A DNA stretch of 64,000 nt from Heterostelium multicystogenum. Its lineage: Eukaryota > Evosea > Eumycetozoa > Acytosteliales > Acytosteliaceae. The position numbers and the translations under genes are program-made. Below the pieces are notes generated by a model. That model saw only the letters and a program-made list of their open reading frames with translations. It searched no databases and was not told where the DNA came from. Positions 1-8,678 of the stretch are shown in pieces. Where the stretch lies: positions 1-64,000 of the forward strand of contig RCNN01000160.1 in the NCBI GenBank assembly GCA_003667245.1, given 5' to 3'. Positions within the stretch are counted from its first letter, which is position 1. Each line of letters opens with the position of its first letter.

Positions 1-992
1 GTAGCTCTGGCGCACCAGGCGCCGTCGACGTAGTTGTAGCTCTCGGCGTTCTGCCAGCGCCGCTGGTTTTTCAGGTAGGACAGTTCGTTGGTGGCGGTGA
101 CGTTTGTCGTTGATCTGCCACTCGCTGGTCAGGCGCGTCCACTGGTCGTTGTAGTGCTGGATATCGTTGCTGACGTTGTAGTTCTTGTCCCGCAGGCCCT
201 TGTGCAACTGGCCGTTGATCAGCGGTGTGCCGTAGTCGTTTTGCGGGGTCTGGTCGCGTAGTCGGAGGCCAGGGTGAAGCTCAGGTTATCCGCCGCCTGC
301 CAGCGCAGGGCACCGCTGACGAAGTCGCTGCCGGAGTCGCCACGGTCGATGAAGCCGTTGCTGCGCAGGCGGTTGATGTTCAGGCGATAGCTCAGGGTGT
401 CGGTCAGCGAGCCGCCGCTGTCGAGGGCTTGCTGCTGGCGGTCATAAGAACCGTAGCCCAGGCGGATATGGTTTTCGAATCTCGCCCTCGAAGGGTTTCT
501 TCGCGATGGTGTTGATCACCGCGCCGGTGCGCCCTGGCCGTACATCACCGAGGCCGGGCCGCGCAAGTACGTCCACCCGCTCAACGGACCCAGGTGTCCA
601 CCGGAAGGTGGAAGTGCCCGCGCCATCGAACATGCGCGCGCCGTCGTACCAACTGCAGCACCGAGCTCTGGCCGGTGAACCCCGCGTGCCGACACGAGGT
701 ACCACCGTCGCCCGGCGTGCCGGTGCGGCTGATGCCGGTGGCCCGGGAAATCGCGTCCTGCACCGTGGCATCGCCCCGGGCGCGAATCTGCTCGCCGGTC
801 TGGCTTTCAACGCTGCCCGGGGTTTGCAGGGCCGTGAGGTTCAGGCGTGAACCTGCCGTGGTCGGGGTGTTCAGGTCGACGCGCTCGTCGTCGACGGCGG
901 GGGCTGAGACGGCACTGGCGGGAAGCGTCAGGGCCTGGGCAGTGTTTTGCAGGGCGAGCAGGCACAGGCCGGACGCAAGGTACTTGTTTCAT
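1..992 (-). CDS. TonB-dependent siderophore-type receptor (5' part, runs off the left edge)
   Basis: Outer-membrane receptor for a metal chelate, energised by TonB. Only the N-terminal part is present: a signal peptide, then a plug domain readable across frames, including a VERVDVL...GAVINTIAKKP stretch typical of the plug end, then early barrel strands rich in alternating Tyr/Asp/Arg. The start is the ATG at 990-992. The reading frame changes near 970, 690, 530 and again before 230, so no single ORF covers it. It follows a PepSY membrane protein on the same strand, a common pairing for siderophore receptors, but a Zur-like inverted repeat lies 65 bases upstream of the start. The substrate cannot be told from this fragment. 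Confidence 0.75.
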
Positions 993-1056
993 CGGACGAT
1001 AAATCGCTTCTTCGAGACGGTACTCGCCGCAGGGCGCGCGAGTGGGAAAACACATT

Positions 1057-1077
1057 AAGTGTTACAACATAACACTT
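1057..1077. promoter_or_regulatory. Zur-like operator
   Basis: A perfect 8-base inverted repeat, AAGTGTTA and TAACACTT, separated by five bases. The core GTTACAACATAAC differs at one position from the gammaproteobacterial Zur core GTTATAnnATAAC. It lies upstream of the TonB receptor start at 992 and downstream of the PepSY stop. It does not resemble a Fur box. Assignment to Zur is inference from motif likeness. Confidence 0.45.
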
Positions 1078-1165
1078 TGTGCGGCGTGGGCGAAAGCCCG
1101 CGTAAGACTACATAACGCCTCTAGGTAGGGCATCTCGTCTGTTTCACGCTGAACCTGAGGCAGAT

Positions 1166-2574
1166 TCACGTTGGGCCAAACCACCGTGAAAGCACCAGGC
1201 GATCCAGTGCCCAGACCACGATCAGCGAGGCGCCCACCAGCGGAAAGACAATCGCCAGCCCGAGCATGATCACCATCGCGGTTTTCCATTTCGGCAGGTC
1301 ATGGCGCAACGGTGGAACCCCAGGCTGCCCTGTGGCCGACGCTTCCACCAGATCACCACACCGCTGACGGCGCTGAGCAGGATCATCAGGCAAATCAGCA
1401 GCACGATGATCTGATTGACCACGCCAAACATCTTGCCTTCGTGCAGCATCACGCCCGATTCGGTAACCCGCGCCACGCTGTTGTAGTGCTCCCAGCGCAC
1501 ATCGGCCAGGACCTTGCCGGAGTATTGGTCACATGCAGGGTGGCGTCATTGCGCGGGTCGTTGGCGAACACCGCGAGGGTGAACACGCCTTCGGCAGTGG
1601 TGGGAAGGTGATGCTGTAGCCGGGCTCGACCTTGCGTGAGTTGGCGAGGTCGACCACCTGTTGCAGGCGGATACTCGGGGCTGCCGGGCCCTGGCTCATG
1701 CCGGCGTGCTTCATGTGCTCGGCATGCTCGCCAGACATCGGCATCGGCGTGTTTTCCATGGCCCACGGCACGGTTTGTTGGCTCGCGGTGTTGAGGCTGC
1801 GGGCCTGCTGGTCGGACTGCGGCAACGTTGTTCCACATGGCCGCCGGGAATTTATTCCACAGCTCGGCGTATTGCTTGCCCCAGAAGCCGGTCCAGGTCA
1901 TGCCGCTGAGCAGCATCACCAGCAGAAACGCCGCGCCCCAGAAACCGGCGACCGCGTGCAAATCGCGCCAGAACAAGCGGCCGCGACTGCCCAGCCGTGG
2001 CCACAGAATGCCCGCCGCCGACTTGCCTCGCGGCCACCACAGATACACGCCCGAAATCACCAGCATCACACCCCAGCCGGCCCAGTTCCACCAGGCGATC
2101 GCCGACGGTGCCGATCATCAACTCACCATGCAGCGCACGGGCGATGGCTTGCAGGTTGTACTTGGCGTCCTGTTCGCCGAGCACGGTGCCGCGATACGGG
2201 TCGACGAATACAGTCACTTCGCGCCCGTCGTTGTGCATCACGAATTGCGCGCTGCTGGTGGCGTCGGCAGGTGGCAGGTACTTGCTGATTTTGCCTTGTG
2301 GATAGGCAGCCTGGGCACGTTGCAGTTGCTCGTCGGCACTCAGCGCGTGTTCGGCGCTTTGCACGGTCAGCAGGTTGCCGTACATCAGCGGGTCGAGTTG
2401 GGGTTTTGAACAGGTAGATGATGCCGGTCAGGGCCAGCAGCACCATGAACGGCGCGACAAACAGCCCGGCGTAGAAATGCCAGCGCCAGGCCAGGTTGTA
2501 GAAGGAAATCTTCGTGGGTTCATCAGGGTGCTCCGCAAAGGCTTGGATTTTTTTGTGTTATCGAGGACGGCCAT
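1166..2574 (-). CDS. PepSY-associated transmembrane protein
   Basis: Inner-membrane protein of the PepSY/iron-uptake reductase-like family, usually next to TonB receptors and thought to help handle the metal or siderophore on the periplasmic side. Seen in order: a first hydrophobic helix (WRWHFYAGLFVAPFMVLLAL), a PepSY-like domain (GREVTVFVDPYRGTVLG), helices with ISGVYLWWPRG and LHAVAGFWGAAFLLVMLLSG, a His/Met-rich loop near 1700-1760 (MPMSGEHAEHMKHAGM), a second PepSY stretch, and two C-terminal helices ending LSRWFGPT. About 467 residues. The ATG at 2572-2574 fits if a run of seven A near 2550 should be eight. Other frame changes lie near 2400, 2090, 1810, 1600, 1530 and 1320. The His/Met loop and the copper receptor upstream make copper a plausible substrate. 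Confidence 0.8.
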
Positions 2575-2636
2575 CGCGGGCAAGCCCGCTCCCACAGGGA
2601 ATGCATTGCAACTGTGGGAGCTGGCTTGCCTGCGAT
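2575..2636. repeat. REP pair
   Basis: Two inverted REP units (GGCAAGCCCGCTCCCACAG and CTGTGGGAGCTGGCTTGCC) face each other about 13 bases apart between the copper receptor and the PepSY gene. It sits against the proposed PepSY start. Confidence 0.85.
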
Positions 2637-2640
2637 GCGC

Positions 2641-4679
2641 TTAGAAGCTCATGTCCACCTTGGTCCAGAGCGTGCGCCCCGGTTCCTTGATGGCTTGCGG
2701 GTCATTGGCCGGGTAGCCGAACCCGGCGTTGCCGGCCAGGTTCAGGTGCTCGGCGTACGCCTTGCCGAACAGGTTGTCGACGCCCGTGCTGACCTTGAAA
2801 TTCTTGTTGATGCGATACGCCGCGTTCAGCGAGAACACGCCAAACCCCGAGCTTTTGTCGAAGTCCTTGCCCACCACGTTGCCCTTGTTCTGGTCGATGC
2901 GGTTTTGCGCCGCGACCACCCGCCACAAGGCGCCGGCGCTCCAGTCGTCCTGGCTGTAGGTGAGCCCGAAGCGCGCATCCAGCGGCGGGATCTGCGGCAG
3001 CGGTTTGCCGTCGCTGGTGTTCTTGCCCAGGCGTAGGCGAAGGTGGCATCAGCCTTCCAGTTGGCGGTCAGCTTGTAGGCCGCACCCAATTCACCGCCCA
3101 TGATTCGCGCGTCCACATTGCGCGCCTGGGAGGTGGTGCCCATCATTCCCGGCTGGTAGTCGAACAGGATGAAATCACGCACCTGGCCGACGTAGCCCGA
3201 GGCCCAGGCGTCGAGATCGGCGGATTTGTATTGCAGGCCAAAATCCAGCTGGGTGGTTTTTTCAGGCTTCACACCGTCGAAGGCATTCACGGAACCGACC
3301 GACCCGGTGTCGGGAGAAAACAGCTCCCAGTAATCAGGGAAACGCTCCGAATGCCCAAGCCCTGCGTACAGGGTGGCAGGGCTGTCCGCCAGATCGTGCT
3401 CGTAGCGGAAAAAGCCGGACGGCAGCGTATCGGCGCGGGTTTTACCGGCGGTGGGGTTGGGGCTGCTCATCATCCCGGAGCTGATGGTTTGCCGGAAATC
3501 CTTGGCCGAGGCGCGGTCGACGCGGGCGCCGGTGATCAGGCGGTCGCGGTCGGCGGCGTACCAGGTCAGTTCGCCGAACACCCCGTAGTTGTGGAAGTTG
3601 GCGTCCTTGCTGCGGGGCAGGTCCTTGTAGGTGTCGACGCCCATGGCGCTGCGTTCGCAGTGTTCGTTGGTTTGTGCATCAATGCCGCTGATCAACTGCA
3701 CATCGGCCCAGCGCCAGGTGGCCTTGATACGGGCGCCGAGGGTGCGGCGGTCGACGTTGGCCGCCATGGGACCGGCCATCATCCCGGTGCCCGACGGGAC
3801 GCGCAGGGTGTAGTTGTCCATCACGTGGTCGGCGTAGTTGTAGTAGACCTGCGCTTCGACCTTATCCAGCACCTCGCCGATGTTCGATTTCTCGACGCGC
3901 AATCCGAGGCTCTCGCGCAAAAACTGCGAACCGTCCATGCCACGCCCGGCGTAGCGGGCTTCGCCATCGCCACGGCCGGCGGTGAGTTCCAGCAGGGTGT
4001 CGGCGTCCGGGGTCCAGCCCACGGCCACGTCGCCGTTCCACTTGTCGTAGCGCGAGGCGACGGTGTCGTTGTTGCCGTCCTTGTAGTCATCGGCGTGGGC
4101 CTGGTTGCCGATCACCCGCACATAACCCAGCGGCCCGCCGGCTGCTGCGTCGACGACTTTGTCGAAACGCCCGTTGGAGCCCGCCAGGATGCTGGCGTTG
4201 ACCCGCGTGCCCAGCTCGCCGAATTGCTCGGGCTCGCGCTCGAACAGGACCGTGCCGGCTGAAGCGCCCGGGCCCCAGAGCACGGTTTGCGGGCCTTTGA
4301 TCACGGTGAGCTTGTCGTAGGTTTCCGGTGAGATATAGGAGGTGGGCGCGTCCATGCGACCGGGGCAGGCGCCGAGCATCATGCTGCCGTTGGTGAGGAT
4401 GTTCAGGCGTGAGCCGAACATGCCCCGCAGCACCGGGTCGCCGTTGGTGCCGCCGTTGCGCACCAGGGCGAAGCCGGGGATGGTCTTGAGGTAGTCGCCG
4501 CCATCGCTGGCGGGCACTGGTTGGCGCGGGTCTTTCGGGTTGGTGACGACGGTCAGTGGTGAGCTGGGGGCAATGGCGGTGATCACCGTCGGGCTCAGTT
4601 CGTTCTGGTCGACAGGCTCGTCGGCGTGGACCTGAGGAACCAGCAGCGCGCCACACAGAACGGCGAAACGGGAGTACAT
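2641..4679 (-). CDS. oprC: TonB-dependent copper receptor (OprC/NosA family)
   Basis: Outer-membrane channel for copper. About 680 residues: a signal peptide ending near HADEPV, a plug with the sequence LGACPGRMDAPTSY, and a 22-strand barrel ending in TLWTKVDMSF with a terminal Phe. C105 and M109 form the CxxxM copper motif known from P. aeruginosa OprC. The plug end reads KGPQTVLWGPGASAGTV. The frame is open from 4679 to about 3025, then shifts by one base to the frame that ends at 2641. It lies in a same-strand run with two DUF2946 genes, a PCu(A)C chaperone and PepSY, which supports copper uptake. NosA, the name used in denitrifiers, is the same family. Confidence 0.92.
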
Positions 4680-4804
4680 CCCAAACGGGTGTCAGCAGAA
4701 AACCTGGACATGAAAAATTCCATCATTCATTCGTAAACAACACGGCCAGCAGCCTGCGGCTGTCTGTCTAAAGTCGGCCGGGGTGAAGTAACGGTGTGAA
4801 GTGC

Positions 4805-5175
4805 TTACGCGATGATGGGCGGGGCGCGGCTGCGGGCACCGGGGAACACGGTTTGCCGGGCATGGCCCAGGCGTGGGGCGGGGGTCAGGGCGTTGGCGGG
4901 CGGCGGGCTGCCGAGGGTGACAAACGACACGCTGCCAGGCAGCGCCGGGCAACTGAAGAGCAGGCTGCAATAGCCGCACTTTTCCCAGAGCACGTGGTGT
5001 TCGTCGGGTGCTTTGTGGTGATCGGTCGCAGGCTTGGCGTCGCCATGGCAGCTCGGCGCGTCCATGGACATTTCCATCGACATGCCGGCGTGATGATCCA
5101 TCGGCATCGCTTGGGAAATCAGCGACCGATAAAGATCATCAGCATGGCGAACAGGCTGATCCAGCTGCCGCGCAT
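4805..5175 (-). CDS. DUF2946 family protein
   Basis: Small secreted or membrane-anchored protein of unknown function, found in copper operons. It begins MRGSWISLFAMLMIFIG at the ATG on 5173-5175, a hydrophobic leader. One missing base near 5127 shifts the frame. It continues with a His/Met-rich stretch (PMDHHAGMSMEMSMD) and HHVLWEKCGYCSLLF, which carries a CxxC pair suited to metal binding. It ends SRAPPIIA, close to the NPRAPP-like tail common in the family. It sits between the PCu(A)C gene and the copper receptor on the same strand. Confidence 0.75.
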
Positions 5176-5240
5176 AAGGCCTACAGGCTTACGGCGGTGC
5201 GGGGAAAAACCTGGCGCGTGGGGCGCCCATCGAGGTTTAT

Positions 5241-5722
5241 CTATTGGGCGTGCATGTGTTCGTGGCCGGCCATGGGCGGCTGCTTCTGCACTGACACTTC
5301 CACCTTCACTGGCCCGGCCTTTTCAAAGTTCAGGGTCAGCGGAAAATGCTGGCCGTCGCGCAAATGCTGCGGTCCTTCAGGTCCAGCAGCATCACGTGGT
5401 AGGCCATGGGCGCGAACGTCAGGTCACCTTTGGCCGGCACCGCGACGCTGGTCACTTGCTGCATCTTCATCAGATCGCCCTGCATCACATGCTCATGCAG
5501 TTCGGCCTTGGCGGCCACGGGCGTGTCGACGCTGAGCAAGCGATCCGCATGCTCGCCCTGGTTATGAATCACGAAATACGCCGCGACGGTCGGCGCATTG
5601 GGCGGCAGTTCCTGGGACCAGGGTTCGCTGACCACCAGTTCGCCGACCTTGAAGTCTTCGGCATTGGCAGCAGCACACACCGGCAGCAACAACGCAGCCA
5701 GAAGCAGGGAAGATTTGAGCAT
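5241..5722 (-). CDS. Periplasmic copper chaperone PCu(A)C
   Basis: Binds Cu(I) in the periplasm and passes it to cuproproteins such as cytochrome oxidase. An N-terminal signal peptide (MLKSSLLLAALLLPVCAAANA) is followed by the cupredoxin-like fold with the family Met/His set: HEHVMQGDLMKMQ and then AYHVMLLDL (HxM). The C-terminal tail is His/Met-rich and ends GHEHMHAQ. About 160 residues. A frame change near 5370 separates the last 45 residues. The start at 5722 is the first ATG before the signal peptide; the frame is open further upstream only because the preceding gene is also shifted. Confidence 0.88.
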
Positions 5723-5768
5723 GGCAGTTCTCCAGAACGGTTCTAAACGCAGTTCACTTGCGAAGAAA

Positions 5769-6164
5769 TCAGACCGTTGGAGAGGCGCGGGGGTTAAGGC
5801 TCGGCCATTGCTGGCGCGGGGTGGGGATTGCAATGACGGCGGCGGCAGGTCTTGCACCGCGTCGAATCTTGCGAAATACAGTGTTGGTGAATGCCCCGGC
5901 AACGCCACTAATGGCGCCGAGCCCGAGCAGCACCAGCAATGCTGCATGGTGGAGTGATCGTCTTGCTGCGGCGCCGGAATCTCCAGCTTGCCCAGGGCAA
6001 TGGCCGTCAGCTTGTTGGCATTGGAGGAGCAGAAACTGCCCCACAGCAGTTGCTTGACCGGGTCATCCGCCTGCTGCATCGCACCCGCCAGGGGCATGGC
6101 AAACGCATTGAACAGCACTGCAAGGCAGGCTATTCCAGGCAATTGCAAAGCGTTGACGGGCCAT
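5769..6164 (-). CDS. DUF2946 family protein, first gene of the copper operon
   Basis: A second DUF2946 protein of about 131 residues. It begins MARQRFAIAW at the ATG on 6162-6164. A one-base insertion near 6131 moves it into the frame with ACLAVLFNAFAMPLAGAM. It carries an HCWCCSG cluster that could bind copper. A second shift near 5820 gives the tail QQWPSLNPRASPTV and a stop at 5769. Without that correction the ORF runs on into the PCu(A)C gene and looks like a fusion; the family-like tail argues that the fusion is not real. An inverted repeat lies just upstream. Confidence 0.7.
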
Positions 6165-6187
6165 GGCGGACAATCCGTAGGGTTAAG

Positions 6188-6215
6188 CGATCAGGTGGGG
6201 TATTTAGCCTGATCG
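6188..6215. promoter_or_regulatory. Inverted repeat upstream of the copper operon
   Basis: CGATCAGG and CCTGATCG form a perfect 8-base inverted repeat with 12 bases between the arms, ending 24 bases before the first DUF2946 start. Its position fits an operator or a promoter-proximal hairpin. I do not recognise the regulator. Confidence 0.35.
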
Positions 6216-6340
6216 GGGAGGATAAGTAAAAAGGGGCGGTGTGGTTTGGTTGTCGCAGTGCTGGGTTTGAGGATAGACGGGAATCAAGGATTTCCATTTT
6301 TTTCAAATGGGCCGCGATGTTTAGTGCGACAGCTGAATGC

Positions 6341-6428
6341 TGTGGGAGCTGGCTTGCCTGCAATACAGGCGACTCGGTCTTCCTGCTGGAACGAGGTGAT
6401 GCTATCGCAGGCAAGCCAGCTCCCACAG
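6341..6428. repeat. REPIN (two inverted REP sequences)
   Basis: TGTGGGAGCTGGCTTGCCTG and its inverted partner CAGGCAAGCCAGCTCCCACA flank about 50 bases. It lies in the gene-free stretch between the copper operon and the structured leader. Confidence 0.9.
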
Positions 6429-6539
6429 TTTGGGTTGTGTTCGATTCGAATGTGGAGGCCCTCCACAGAAATTTCCGACAGTGATTGGCGGTTGTCCTTG
6501 GGAAACTCAATCTCTAGTCTCCGAACACCACTGCAAACT

Positions 6540-6766
6540 CAGTGGTCGGGCGTCGCGGCCCGGATCCTATAGGCGCTAAGCGCCATCGTCTGCTTTCAGT
6601 TGACGCTTTTTTATCGTCTACTGTGCGGCGCTATGGTGGCTGTGCGCGGGATACCTTCGGGTATGCCGGGTTGCCTAGGGACCGGTCCGCGAACCTGCGC
6701 ACAGCTGCCACCTTCCATCGCGTCGCGGCGATCAGTGGCAGCTTCACATCCCTTAGGAGCTTCACA
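6540..6766 (+). ncRNA. Structured 5' leader, copy A
   Basis: A strongly paired leader directly before the small gene at 6767. The long stem pairs 6639-6647 (GCTGTGCGC) with 6697-6705, extended by GGTG 6635-6638 with CACC 6709-6712. Inside it, TACC TTCG GGTA (6652-6663) forms a UUCG-capped hairpin. The upstream part holds CAGTGGTCGGG and GTCGCGGCCCGG blocks. A ribosome site (TTAGGAG) precedes the ATG. The same layout recurs at 40138-39956 with compensatory changes. No Rfam family is claimed. Confidence 0.65.
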
Positions 6767-7006
6767 ATGATTAAACCTACCCCCAATCCCCCCTTTCGGC
6801 TGTTCACCGTAGCCGACGGAATCAGCACCGAAGACCTGTTGGTCAACCTCATTGAAACACTCGCCTCGGCCAATGCGCTGAGTTGCGACTTGGCGTTTAG
6901 CCTGGAAGGATCGAAGCGAGAGGAGTTGTTGGGCGTCGCTCAGTTGATCGAGCTGGCGGAGTTACTGGCTGATCGGGTGCACGAAGGTGGCGGAAAACGC
7001 ATTTAA
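6767..7006 (+). CDS. Small DUF3077/DUF6124-type protein
   Basis: A 79-residue protein, MIKPTPNPPFRLFTVADGIS..., with two predicted helices: ASANALSCDLAFSLEG and ELLGVAQLIELAELLADRV. These small proteins are abundant and multi-copy in Pseudomonas and have no known function. The helical C-terminal half resembles that of the gene at 39652-39955 (SSASATALDCGELLES). The start follows TTAGGAGCTTCACA. It stands alone, downstream of the structured leader, which probably controls it. The frame is intact. Confidence 0.75.
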   Translation: MIKPTPNPPFRLFTVADGISTEDLLVNLIETLASANALSCDLAFSLEGSKREELLGVAQLIELAELLADRVHEGGGKRI

Positions 7007-7064
7007 CACTTCGATGATCGATCGTTCCTGCGCTGATGTGTGGGAATGATCCCGTGAGACGCCT

Positions 7065-7553
7065 TTAAACGTCCCAGCTTGCTTCCCGTATGTGATTAAA
7101 GTTCACGACATCTACGCTGTGCTGATGAGCAAATCCAGCGACTCTTAGGTCATCTGTCAAAACTAGATAATTATCTTTGGCTGCACAGATAATACCGACG
7201 TCGGTAAGTCCGTAGGGCGACAGCTCATAATCGCAACTTATATCAAGAGCAGGGCAGTGAATCTCAATGACTGTCGATAATGATTTTTTTAATGTTGCGT
7301 AGAAGTCGTGTAGCTTGCTCCCATAAAGCCCGTTTGTAAGGTTGCTGACTTCCGCAAGTATATGAGGAGTTGAAATAAGCTTTTCGAATTGATCAATCAC
7401 GTTAAGCAGAAGTTTGTAGTCTTTGGCGGTGTACCCGCTTGTTCTTTTGAAGCCTGCAATACTGGGTGTGCCTCCGATCAGTGCCAAGAGCAGCAGGTTA
7501 GTGTCGACTATGATTCCTTTTCTTCGATATTGCCGGATATATGTTTCGATCAT
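7065..7553 (-). CDS. PIN-domain protein
   Basis: A 162-residue protein with a PIN-type nuclease fold. Acidic residues that would bind the metal are in place: Asp in IIVDTNLLLLALIG near the N-terminus, Glu in HILAEVSNL, Asp in GLTDVGIICAAKD and Asp in LVLTDDLRVAG. PIN proteins cut RNA and often act as toxins of toxin-antitoxin pairs. The start codon overlaps the stop of the upstream gene by four bases, so the two are translationally coupled. Base composition is clearly more AT-rich than the cob genes next to it, suggesting transfer. Intact. Assignment as a toxin is inference. Confidence 0.75.
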   Translation of the reverse strand: MIETYIRQYRRKGIIVDTNLLLLALIGGTPSIAGFKRTSGYTAKDYKLLLNVIDQFEKLISTPHILAEVSNLTNGLYGSKLHDFYATLKKSLSTVIEIHCPALDISCDYELSPYGLTDVGIICAAKDNYLVLTDDLRVAGFAHQHSVDVVNFNHIREASWDV

Positions 7554-7828
7554 ACTTCGCGGATCTTCATGGAGCGGAACTCGCCAGTCTCCGAGTCAAT
7601 GAAGAATGTTTTATATTTTCTTGCGTACATTTGTCCCGCTAAAGATGCGCCTAATCGTTGATATTTATCAGGGGCTGGAACATTGAAGCCAAGTGTTATT
7701 GCCCACGTTTTGTCGCCTGGGTTTAACTCGACTTCCTCAAGCATCAAGTCCTGAAGCACTGTTTCCTGGCCGAGAAAGTCATTGGCTGCTGCCTTGGCAA
7801 CTTGCACGGCTTCTTTGACGTCTATCAT
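7550..7828 (-). CDS. Small partner protein of the PIN gene, unknown
   Basis: A 92-residue protein starting MIDVKEAVQVAKAAANDFLG, with the ribosome site AGGAGCTGAC just before the ATG at 7826-7828. A longer in-frame extension to 7918 lacks such a site. It has an N-terminal helix, then a strand-rich part (GDKTWAITLGFNV, KYKTFFIDSETGEFRSMKIREV). I recognise no domain. Its stop overlaps the PIN start, so it could be an antitoxin or a cofactor subunit. It shares the low GC of the PIN gene. Confidence 0.6.
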   Translation of the reverse strand: MIDVKEAVQVAKAAANDFLGQETVLQDLMLEEVELNPGDKTWAITLGFNVPAPDKYQRLGASLAGQMYARKYKTFFIDSETGEFRSMKIREV

Positions 7829-7953
7829 GTCAGCTCCTGAATAGAATTGAGTCTGGCTTGAACTGTTTCTGGAGTGTAGCACTTCATGTTGTGGATTCAT
7901 CGCCGTCCCTTTAGTCACAAATAGAGTTGATAGAGGTGGGCGATGATCCTGAT

Positions 7954-8678
7954 CTATCGAATGAAATCTGCCAATAACTCGATTGTTTCTGCGGGCGACA
8001 AAAGCTCCTGATCCACCGCCACCAACACCGGCCGCCTCAACACCAACACCGGCACCCTCCGCTCCGCGCCACTTCCAGCTTCGGCTCGGTAGCCGTGCTG
8101 CCGCTGTTCTTGCTGATCAGCACATCAATCTGCCGCCGCTCAAACAGCGCCCGTTCATCCTCGATCAAAAACGGCCCACGGGCGCCAATCACTTCGCAGC
8201 GCTCATTGCCGGGGTACACATCCAGTGCGCGCAGCGTCCAGAACTGCTCGGCGGGGATTTCGTCGAGGTGTTGCAACGGTTCACGGCCCAGCGTGAACAG
8301 TGGTCGCTTGAAGGGTTTCAGGGCTTCAATCAACTCCGCCCAGTCACCGACTTCGCGCCAGTCATCACCCGCCTGTGGCTGCCACGCCGGGCGGCGCAGG
8401 GCCCAGCAGGGAATGCCACACACACCCGCAGCACGGGCGGCGTTGGCGCTGAATCTGTGCGGCATACGGATGGGTCGCGTCAGCACCAGCTCGATACCTT
8501 CATCGCGAATGAACTGCGCCAAACCTTCCGCGCCGCCATAGCCACCGACGCGCACCTGGCACGTAAGGTCGGTGGGAACGCGGCCAACACCCGCCAGGCT
8601 GTAGATATGTTCGGGCCCCAGTGTGCGGGCGATGGCCAGGGCTTCCGTCACGCCGCCCAACAGCAGGATGCGTTTCAT
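7954..8678 (-). CDS. cobK: Precorrin-6A reductase
   Basis: NADPH-dependent reduction of precorrin-6A to precorrin-6B in aerobic cobalamin synthesis; cytosolic. It begins [20 protein letters not shown], the nucleotide-binding N-terminus of the family. About 242 residues. One G is missing from a GGG run near 8058, so the open frame ends early; restoring it carries the protein to the TAG at 7954. The start overlaps the cobL stop by four bases (ATGA). The middle (TRPIRMPHRFSANAARAA) also looks slightly disturbed near 8475. Confidence 0.88.

Noticed and set aside
1449..2069. Separate small genes within the PepSY region
   Set aside because: The pieces in different frames join in order into one PepSY protein with the expected helices.
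6341..6428. tRNA or small RNA gene at the inverted repeats
   Set aside because: The arms match the REP consensus found eight more times in the window and no tRNA-like cloverleaf is present. I saw no tRNA or rRNA gene anywhere in the window.
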